Positions 5,079-10,069 of a DNA stretch of 10,069 bases are shown here, piece after piece. The position numbers and the translations under genes are program-made. The notes under the pieces were generated by a model. The model had not been told where the DNA came from. It searched no databases and saw only the letters and a program-made list of their open reading frames with translations. Location: the NCBI GenBank assembly GCA_019243595.1, contig JAFAUA010000543.1, positions 1-10,069 of the forward strand, read 5' to 3'. The number at the start of each line of letters is the position of its first letter. Position 1 is the stretch's first letter. Source of the stretch: Acidimicrobiia bacterium. Its GTDB lineage: Bacteria > Actinomycetota > Acidimicrobiia > Acidimicrobiales > AC-14.

Positions 5079-6209
5079 CTAGGGCACGTAGGCGCCCAGA
5101 AGGGCGAGGGTCGCGAGCCCGGCCATGCAGGCGCCGCTGGCGACCAAGGTCCCGATCTCGACCCGCCGACTGCGGGTGAGGGAGACGATGCCCAGCACGA
5201 AGGGGAAGGTGGCGAACAGGTAGCGCTCGGACGAGCCGATGCGGTGGGCGCTGACGGCGACGAGGAACGTCACCGCCGCATAAGCGCCATAGGAGAGCGG
5301 CCAGCGGACGAACAGGACGACCACCAGCACCAACGCGACGACCAACAACGGGAAGTGGATGCCGTTGCCGCCGAAATGACCCTCGAACGCGGACCGGCCG
5401 GCGCGGTACAGCGCGACGCCTGGGTTCTGGAACCCGCCGCGGAGCCACGAGCGCTGCTGGACGTCGAGGGGAAGCATGGCGTGCCCGAACTCGGCGCCGA
5501 CCCACGCCAGGTAGGCGACCAAGCCGGCGACGGGCGCCACGACGGCGGCCAGCCGGCCCGCGAGCTCGCTCGGCGCCAGCCGGCGGGCGCCGCGCGCGAC
5601 CTCGATCAGGGCGGGGACGGCCAGGAGTGCGCCCGAGGGCCGCGTGAGTCCCGACAGAAAGCCTGCGGCCGCGGCCCACCACCACCGCTTCGAGCGCAGG
5701 GCGAGGAAGGTGCCCACGGCGAGGCAGCCGGCGATGGCCTCCGAGTAAGCGAACACCAGCACGAACCCCGACGGCACGAGCGCGACGAACCACGCCGCGC
5801 GCTCCGCGGCCGCGGCGTCGCCACCCTCCCGTCGCACGAGGCGGACCAGCAACGCCGCAAATAGCAGCGCCGGCAGGTTGGCGAGCACGAGCAGGGCGAT
5901 GCCGACCGCCCCGCCGAACACGAACCCGAGCGCGCGCCCCAGCAACGGATACAGCGGAAAGAAGCGCACCCCGCTCCGGGAGATCGCCCCGTAGCCGTGG
6001 CGAGCAATGCGCTGGTACCACTGACCGTCCCACGCCAGCAGTCCCTCGTGCAGCGTCTTGGCGCCGACACGGATATGGAGATGGTTGTAGAGGAAGTGGG
6101 CGAAGGCGAAGACGCCGGCGACGACGAGACGAGCAGTGACCCACCCCGGGAGAGCAACACCGACGTCACTCCTCAGCCGGCGCGCGCCCACCTCGACGCG
6201 GGAGATCAC
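5079..6209 (-). CDS. PIG-V-like polytopic mannosyltransferase (GT-C fold)
   Basis: A 376-residue integral membrane protein with roughly eight to ten hydrophobic segments. The first extracytoplasmic loop contains WDGQWYQRIARHGY (60-73) and then FFPLYPLLGRAL, which is the hallmark of PIG-V/GT76-related mannosyltransferases; D61 is the likely catalytic acid. Further blocks include GFLSGLTRPSGALL and AHRIGSSERYLFATFPF near the C-terminus. Such enzymes use a polyprenyl-phosphate sugar on the outer membrane face and add mannose to a lipid or protein acceptor. The acceptor is not deducible here. The frame is open far upstream (to 7067), but GTG 6209 is chosen because it overlaps the TGA of the upstream GT39-like gene as GTGA, a standard coupling arrangement, and because residues encoded upstream look like arginine-rich frame noise. 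A response regulator follows on the same strand. Confidence 0.85.
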   Translation of the reverse strand: MISRVEVGARRLRSDVGVALPGWVTARLVVAGVFAFAHFLYNHLHIRVGAKTLHEGLLAWDGQWYQRIARHGYGAISRSGVRFFPLYPLLGRALGFVFGGAVGIALLVLANLPALLFAALLVRLVRREGGDAAAAERAAWFVALVPSGFVLVFAYSEAIAGCLAVGTFLALRSKRWWWAAAAGFLSGLTRPSGALLAVPALIEVARGARRLAPSELAGRLAAVVAPVAGLVAYLAWVGAEFGHAMLPLDVQQRSWLRGGFQNPGVALYRAGRSAFEGHFGGNGIHFPLLVVALVLVVVLFVRWPLSYGAYAAVTFLVAVSAHRIGSSERYLFATFPFVLGIVSLTRSRRVEIGTLVASGACMAGLATLALLGAYVP

Positions 6210-7780
6210 CGGGGCTGGTAGCGGATCAGCCCCATGTGCTCCTCGTACTTGGGCTTCACCTTCACGACGCGTTTCATGTCTGGACGCAGCAGGTGCAAGC
6301 GGTCGATCATCGTCGAGCACTTCGAGCCGAACGTCTTGTAGTTCGGAGACCACACGAGCCACAGCGTGTGCCGGCCGGCGCGCTGATCGAGCATCTGGGC
6401 GAACGGCGCGGTAAGGGCGGCGCGATTGTGCTCGCGGTAGTCGACCCAGTCGACGAACTGCGGAGCCGTTTGCCGTGGGAACGTCAGCTGATCGACGGGC
6501 ACCGTGACCAGGCGACTCACCGACGGGCCGAGCTGATCGGGGCAGTAGGCGACGACATCGCCGGGGACGGCCGAACGGTTGAGCGCCGTCGCCACGAGCC
6601 CGGCCTCGGTACGCCGGTTGCCGGTGTTCGGAATCGCGGCGGCGAACCCGAGCAACACGGCAAGAGCCAGCGCGCCGATGCGGACGCGGTTGTCGGAGAA
6701 CACGAGCGTGCCGAAGGCAACGATGAGGATGAACAGCGGGAAGGCGACCGAGGTGTAGCGGACGACGAACGCGCTGTGGAAGGCGTCGGCGGCGATGAGC
6801 CCGGCGAGAAGCGTGCCGAGACAGGCGATCACGAGCGTGCGAGCGCCCGGGCGCGTCCGGAGGTCGAGCTCGATGTGGCGGCGGTCGATGGCGACGCCGA
6901 AGACGGCGAACACAGCCAAAGCGAGGAAGACCAAGTTGAGGAGCTGGCCGGCGTCGCTGCCGCCGCCCGCCCAGTTGCGGATGGTGTCGACCACGGCGTT
7001 GAACGTCGGGATGCCAGCCCACGGCGTGCCGGTGTGCTGCAGCTGGTAGGCGAACGACGGCAGCCACGGCACGAACAGCACGCCGCCGGCGGCCATGGCC
7101 GCAACGGCGAGGAGTGACACACGGTCATGACGACGCCGGGCGCGCACGACGAGCATGAGCGCCACCGTCAGCAGGAGATAGAAGGCCCAGTAGTGCGTCA
7201 GTGCGAGAAGCCCGCTGCTGACGGCAACGCCGAATGCGTCGGCCACCGACGGGCGCTTGAGGAACCGCATCAGGCACAGGTAGCCGGCGATGGCGAGGAG
7301 CCCGAGCAGCGAGTACATGCGTGCCTCGGTCGCGTAACGCGCCGCGAACGGCGAGGACGCCAGCAGCACGAGAGCCGCGACCCCCGCCCGGCGGCCGCCG
7401 ATGCGGTTACCGGCGAGCCAGATCAGCGGGAGTGTGGCGAGTGCGAACGTTGCCGAGAGGGCGCGAACGGCGACGTCACCGGCGCCGAAGACCGTCGTCC
7501 ACCAGTGGAGCAGCAGGTAGTAGAGGGGAGGCGAGCCGTCGTGGCGGAGGGCGTCGGGAATCCTCGAGAGCGGGAGGCGCGAGATGTTGACGGTGAGGGC
7601 CTCGTCGAGCCACAGGTGTGACGACGTCAGGAACCGGAGCGCGATCCCGGCGGCGACGACCGCCACCACGGCCAGTGTGAGGCCCATGCCCCGACCCTCG
7701 GTCGCGGTGGGTACGTCAGTGTGCGCGGCGGGCGCCGTAGCCCGCGCGCCGCTCCGTTGGCGGCGCAGGGAAGTTGCCAT
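6206..7780 (-). CDS. GT39-like polytopic glycosyltransferase (GT-C fold, ArnT/PMT-related)
   Basis: A membrane protein of 524 residues from ATG 7780 (GTG 7792 would add four). A basic N-terminus of about 30 residues precedes the first helix (GLTLAVVAVVAAGIALRFL). The first extracytoplasmic loop has HLWLDEALTVNIS with D59-E60, then RHDGSPPLYYLLLHWWT (D81). These acidic loop motifs are typical of GT39/ArnT-like enzymes that transfer sugars from polyprenyl-phosphate donors. About nine or ten more helices follow, up to around residue 405. The last 120 residues form a soluble, probably extracytoplasmic domain ending VKPKYEEHMGLIRYQPR. It is the first gene of a coupled pair with the PIG-V-like enzyme. 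Neither candidate start has a good Shine-Dalgarno or -10 box, so the start is approximate. Substrates are unknown. Confidence 0.83.
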   Translation of the reverse strand: MATSLRRQRSGARATAPAAHTDVPTATEGRGMGLTLAVVAVVAAGIALRFLTSSHLWLDEALTVNISRLPLSRIPDALRHDGSPPLYYLLLHWWTTVFGAGDVAVRALSATFALATLPLIWLAGNRIGGRRAGVAALVLLASSPFAARYATEARMYSLLGLLAIAGYLCLMRFLKRPSVADAFGVAVSSGLLALTHYWAFYLLLTVALMLVVRARRRHDRVSLLAVAAMAAGGVLFVPWLPSFAYQLQHTGTPWAGIPTFNAVVDTIRNWAGGGSDAGQLLNLVFLALAVFAVFGVAIDRRHIELDLRTRPGARTLVIACLGTLLAGLIAADAFHSAFVVRYTSVAFPLFILIVAFGTLVFSDNRVRIGALALAVLLGFAAAIPNTGNRRTEAGLVATALNRSAVPGDVVAYCPDQLGPSVSRLVTVPVDQLTFPRQTAPQFVDWVDYREHNRAALTAPFAQMLDQRAGRHTLWLVWSPNYKTFGSKCSTMIDRLHLLRPDMKRVVKVKPKYEEHMGLIRYQPR

Positions 7781-7927
7781 TTCGGTGAACACGAAACCGG
7801 AATGAGCCCCTTAACCGCAAGTAGGGCCCGGAATCCAGGGGTGAGAAGGCCCGTCCGATTATTCTTTTGGGTGCCCCCCGCCGGTCCCTGTGCTCTCGCG
7901 CGGACCGAGAATTGCGCCTGAGGAAGT
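7781..7927. promoter_or_regulatory. Divergent intergenic region between the GT-C pair and the FAD oxidoreductase
   Basis: This 147-bp gap is the longest non-coding stretch in the window and is locally A+T-richer around 7858-7868. It contains the heptamer CCGGAAT twice in direct orientation (7797-7803 and 7828-7834, 31 bp apart), about three helical turns, which could be an operator or -35-like pair. For the rightward gene there are two promoter candidates: TATTCT at 7860-7865, and GGAAT (7830-7834), 17 bases, CGTC (7852-7855), which resembles an ECF-sigma promoter. A 6-bp inverted repeat lies in the presumed leader. No clear promoter for the leftward gene is seen. Confidence 0.45.
7882..7907 (+). 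promoter_or_regulatory. Leader hairpin before the FAD oxidoreductase gene
   Basis: CGGTCC at 7882-7887 can pair perfectly with GGACCG at 7902-7907 around a 14-base loop. It lies 20 bases before the start codon, within the presumed 5' leader. It has no U-tract and no recognisable riboswitch core. It might influence mRNA stability or translation; a chance origin in G+C-rich DNA is equally possible. Confidence 0.25.
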
Positions 7928-9493
7928 ATGAGCAACAGCACTGATTCCACGACGCCGGGCCGCCCCAATGTGGTGGTCATCGGCGCCGGCCCTGCCGGCC
8001 TCACCGCCGCCTACCTGTTGGCGACCCGCTACGGCATCCCGTCCACCATCCTCGAAGGTGACTCCCAGGTCGGCGGCATCAGCCGCACCGTCGAGCGCGA
8101 CGGATGGCGGTTCGACATCGGCGGCCACCGCTTCTTCACCAAGGTGAAGGAGGTCGAGGCGCTGTGGCACGAGATCCTGCCCGACGAGGACTTCCTGCTG
8201 CGTCCCCGGATGAGCCGCATCTTCTACAAGGGCAAGTACTACGACTACCCGCTGAAGGCCTCGAACGCCCTCAAGAACCTCGGCATCTGGGAGGCCTTCC
8301 TCTGCGTGATGTCGTACCTGTGGGCGCGCATCCGCCCACCGAAGGACCAGAACACGCTCGAAGGTTGGATCGTCGCCCGCTTCGGCTGGCGCCTCTACAA
8401 CCACTTCTTCAAGACCTACAACGAGAAGCTGTGGGGCGTCCCCGTGAACAAGCTCCCGGCCGACTTCGCCGCCCAGCGCATCAAGAACCTCTCGTTGTTC
8501 AACGCCGTCACCAACGCCCTGTTGCCCAAGCGCAACCAGAAGTCGATCACGTCGCTGATCGAGGAGTTTCAGTACCCCAAGTACGGCCCCGGGATGATGT
8601 GGGAACGCTGCACCGAGCTCGTCGAGGCGCGGGGCTGCAAGGTCATCATGAACACCAAGGTCGTCGGCATCCACCACGAGAACGGCAAGGCCGTGTCGGT
8701 GATCGCCGAGAGCAAGGAAGGCGGGCGCACCGAGTACCCGGCCGACCACGTCATCTCCTCGATGCCGATCTCCAAGCTGCTCAAAGCCATCGAGCCGCCC
8801 GCCGACTCCGGCGTCCAGAAGGCGGCCGACGACCTCGGCTACCGCGACTTCCTCACCGTCGCCCTCGTCGTTCCCGAGGAGTACAGCTTCCCCGACAACT
8901 GGATCTACGTGCACTCCCCCGACGTGCAGGTCGGGCGCATCCAGAACTTCGGTTCGTGGTCGCCGTACCTGGTCAAGGAAGGGCGCACGTGCCTCGGCCT
9001 CGAATTCTTCGTCTTCGAAGGCGACGAGACCTGGAACCGGTCCGACGAGGATCTCATCGAGCAGGGCAAGCGCGAGCTCGGCATCCTCGGCCTGGTCGAC
9101 CCCGCCAAGGTCGAGGCCGGCTACGTCGTGCGCATGCCGAAGGCGTATCCCTTCTACGACGAGCACTACAAGGCCAACGTGGCACGCATCGTCGAGTGGC
9201 TCGACGAGAACACGCCCAACGTGCACCCGGTCGGCCGCAACGGGATGCACCGCTACAACAACCAGGACCACTCGATGTACACGGCGATGCTCACGGCCGA
9301 GAACATCGCCACCGGCTCCCACCACGACGTCTGGAGCGTGAACGTCGAGGAGGAGTACCACGAGACCGCCGAGGTCGACGAGGCCGAGGGCGACAATCCC
9401 CGCGTGGGCACGCGCGGCACAGGTCGCGACGCGCCCGTGATCTCGCGCGAGCACTACGGCGAGGACCACCCGATCAACAAGGCGGCCGGCTAA
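7928..9493 (+). CDS. FAD-dependent oxidoreductase, UDP-galactopyranose mutase/protoporphyrinogen oxidase-related
   Basis: A 521-residue flavoenzyme. The N-terminal Rossmann motif is VVVIGAGPAGLTAAYLL with GxGxxG at 19-24 and the ribose-binding E43. It is followed by GGISRT (49-54) and DIGGHRFFTK (63-72), the second FAD contact region. The middle (about 80-430) is the substrate domain. C-terminal GMHRYNNQDHSMYTAMLTAE (439-458) is the closing FAD contact. The pattern fits a large, mostly uncharacterised family of soluble amine-oxidase-fold enzymes found beside glycosyltransferases in actinobacteria, related to UGM and HemG/HemY-type oxidases. The reaction is unknown; isomerisation or oxidation of a nucleotide or lipid-linked sugar, or of a polyprenyl group, are inferences. 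Residues 480-521 form a charged tail after the conserved fold. ATG 7928 is preceded by GAGGAA at short spacing. It is divergent from the GT-C pair and converges on the AlkB gene. Confidence 0.9.
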   Translation: MSNSTDSTTPGRPNVVVIGAGPAGLTAAYLLATRYGIPSTILEGDSQVGGISRTVERDGWRFDIGGHRFFTKVKEVEALWHEILPDEDFLLRPRMSRIFYKGKYYDYPLKASNALKNLGIWEAFLCVMSYLWARIRPPKDQNTLEGWIVARFGWRLYNHFFKTYNEKLWGVPVNKLPADFAAQRIKNLSLFNAVTNALLPKRNQKSITSLIEEFQYPKYGPGMMWERCTELVEARGCKVIMNTKVVGIHHENGKAVSVIAESKEGGRTEYPADHVISSMPISKLLKAIEPPADSGVQKAADDLGYRDFLTVALVVPEEYSFPDNWIYVHSPDVQVGRIQNFGSWSPYLVKEGRTCLGLEFFVFEGDETWNRSDEDLIEQGKRELGILGLVDPAKVEAGYVVRMPKAYPFYDEHYKANVARIVEWLDENTPNVHPVGRNGMHRYNNQDHSMYTAMLTAENIATGSHHDVWSVNVEEEYHETAEVDEAEGDNPRVGTRGTGRDAPVISREHYGEDHPINKAAG

Positions 9494-9502
9494 CTCGCCG
9501 GC
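9485..9502. terminator. Hairpin at the oxidoreductase/AlkB convergent junction
   Basis: GCCGGC at 9485-9490 and GCCGGC at 9497-9502 form a perfect 6-bp stem with the loop TAACTC. The TAA stop of the oxidoreductase lies in the loop. It occupies the 17-bp space between the two convergent genes and could serve both. There is no U-tract on either side, so it would be an atypical terminator; confidence is limited. Confidence 0.35.
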
Positions 9503-9510
9503 GGCTGCAG

Positions 9511-10069
9511 CTACCGGCTGAAAGTTCTCGGCGCTCGGTAGGACGGGCCCTGCACGGGCCGTCCGCGTCGCGACGTCCACCGCCACTGCAGAGAGATGCG
9601 GGGCCCGACCGGGTCCCGAACCTGGGGCACCGAGTGCTCCCAGCCGACCTGGCACCCCCCGCCCATCACCAGCAGGTCCCCACTGGCCGGGCTGAGGTCA
9701 TGGGTCGCGCCCTGGTTGGGCAGGTCGTGGGCGTAGCGATTGGCACGGGGCCGCAGGAACCACGGGCGTCGCTGGCCGAGCGTCAAGATGGCGATCACGG
9801 TGTCATCGAGCCACCGCAGGTCGCGGTCGCGGTGGAAGGCCACGAGGTCCCGCCCGTCGCGGTACTGGGCGAGGCCCGGACCCATGAGGTCGACGCCGTA
9901 CCGGCGGCGTAGAGCCCGGCTGAGCTCCGGGATCACCGGATCGAGCGGCTCTCCCGCCTTCGTGCGGGCCGACGCGCCGACGCGAGGCTCGTCGACCCAA
10001 CGCTCGTAGCGCCATAGCCGGTTCTGGCGCCACGCCGCCTGCTCCAGGAGGGTCGCGTGGAGGGCGTCG
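9511..10069 (-). CDS. AlkB-family 2-oxoglutarate/Fe(II) dioxygenase (5' end outside window)
   Basis: 185 codons are visible and the reading frame is still open at the right edge, so the true start is missing. A GTG at 9936 would give only a truncated protein, and the residues before it (LWRYERWVDEPRVGA-like) are family-typical, so the gene continues. Motifs follow AlkB order: YRDGRDLVAFHRDRD with the iron ligands H (codon 9834-9832) and D (9828-9826), DDTVIAILTLG, ASGDLLVMGGGCQVGWEHSVPQ with the third ligand H (9636-9634), and PRISLQWRW with the 2-oxoglutarate-binding arginine. These enzymes oxidatively demethylate alkylated bases in DNA or RNA in the cytoplasm; some bacterial relatives have other substrates. 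The gene converges on the oxidoreductase with 17 bp between stops. Only about 15-25 residues are probably missing. Confidence 0.9.
   Translation of the reverse strand, partial: DALHATLLEQAAWRQNRLWRYERWVDEPRVGASARTKAGEPLDPVIPELSRALRRRYGVDLMGPGLAQYRDGRDLVAFHRDRDLRWLDDTVIAILTLGQRRPWFLRPRANRYAHDLPNQGATHDLSPASGDLLVMGGGCQVGWEHSVPQVRDPVGPRISLQWRWTSRRGRPVQGPSYRAPRTFSR

Noticed and set aside
5025..5864. 279-codon forward frame opposite the mannosyltransferase
   Set aside because: It is antisense to hydrophobic coding sequence, with the typical charged Q/E/D/G/R-rich complement of membrane-protein genes and no motif.
6210..7067. Upstream extension of the mannosyltransferase frame to 7067 (662 codons)
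   Set aside because: The added residues are Arg/Pro/His-rich noise inside the GT39-like gene in another frame. The GTGA overlap at 6206-6209 gives a far better start.
6236..7621. Forward frames of 293 and 164 codons opposite the GT39-like gene
   Set aside because: Same artefact: hydrophilic mirror of a polytopic membrane protein, with no ribosome binding site or family resemblance.
7793..7927. Possible riboswitch in the 135-147 bp divergent gap
   Set aside because: I compared it by eye with recognisable actinobacterial riboswitch cores (c-di-GMP, ydaO, cobalamin, SAM) and saw no matching conserved core; only a short hairpin and repeats remain.
7859..9655. 598-codon open frame on the reverse strand
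   Set aside because: It lies fully antisense to the FAD oxidoreductase, whose motifs are unmistakable. The translation is low-complexity (V/D/G/L-rich) with no domain, as expected for the complement of a G+C-rich gene.
8104..9912. 602-codon forward frame overlapping the FAD oxidoreductase
   Set aside because: It is an out-of-frame shadow with Arg/Gly/Pro-rich translation and no domain; it also crosses the convergent AlkB gene.
1..10069. CRISPR arrays, tRNA/rRNA genes, insertion sequences, toxin-antitoxin or defence genes
   Set aside because: I saw no regularly spaced repeats, tRNA-like cloverleaf, transposase or terminal inverted repeats. The only recombinase-like signal is the 69-residue protein, which lacks a catalytic domain.

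Overview
The window is G+C-rich, gene-dense chromosomal DNA, almost certainly from a high-G+C actinomycetote. An uncultured or little-studied Acidimicrobiia-type lineage is my best guess. The evidence is dense packing with gaps of 2-40 bp, frequent GTG starts, several TANNNT -10 boxes placed 6-8 nt before a start codon (leaderless transcription), and gene families typical of that phylum: a flavin reductase with a CSIxPPRFLVCLS-type core, an AlkB homologue, a small acidic DUF5709-like protein and a PIG-V-like mannosyltransferase. The taxonomic call is inference; no rRNA or tRNA gene is present to test it.

Layout. (1) Positions 1-129 (-): the 5' end of a gene leaving the window, with an N-terminus like small SCP2/sterol-carrier proteins. 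Divergent from it, 150-1890 (+) holds a five-helix membrane protein overlapping a metallo-beta-lactamase-fold hydrolase of the alkyl-sulfatase type. (2) 1893-2504 (-): a VOC/glyoxalase-like protein, convergent with the hydrolase and divergent from the next operon across a 22-bp gap carrying two overlapping leaderless promoters. (3) 2527-3942 (+): a family 2 glycosyltransferase and a flavin reductase, then two 69-residue proteins, one very acidic (3973-4182) and one resembling a piece of the serine-recombinase 'Recombinase' domain (4225-4434). (4) 4431-7780 (-): a NarL-type response regulator, a PIG-V-like GT-C mannosyltransferase and a GT39-like GT-C transferase; the last two are translationally coupled. 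(5) 7928-9493 (+): a large FAD-dependent oxidoreductase related to UDP-galactopyranose mutase and protoporphyrinogen oxidase, divergent from the GT-C pair across a 147-bp regulatory gap. (6) 9511-10069 (-): an AlkB-family dioxygenase running off the right edge.

Functionally, the right half looks like envelope glycan or glycolipid assembly. Two polyprenyl-phosphate-sugar-dependent GT-C enzymes face a sugar-ring or polyprenyl-type flavoenzyme, and a GT2 enzyme lies upstream. The left half combines sulfatase-like, VOC and flavin reductase metabolism. I found no CRISPR array, prophage, insertion sequence, toxin-antitoxin pair, tRNA or rRNA, and no clear defence system. No stretch longer than 300 bases lacks a gene. 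The most unusual items are the free-standing recombinase-like miniprotein, the alkyl-sulfatase-type enzyme without its usual C-terminal SCP2-like domain, and the highly compact leaderless promoter architecture.
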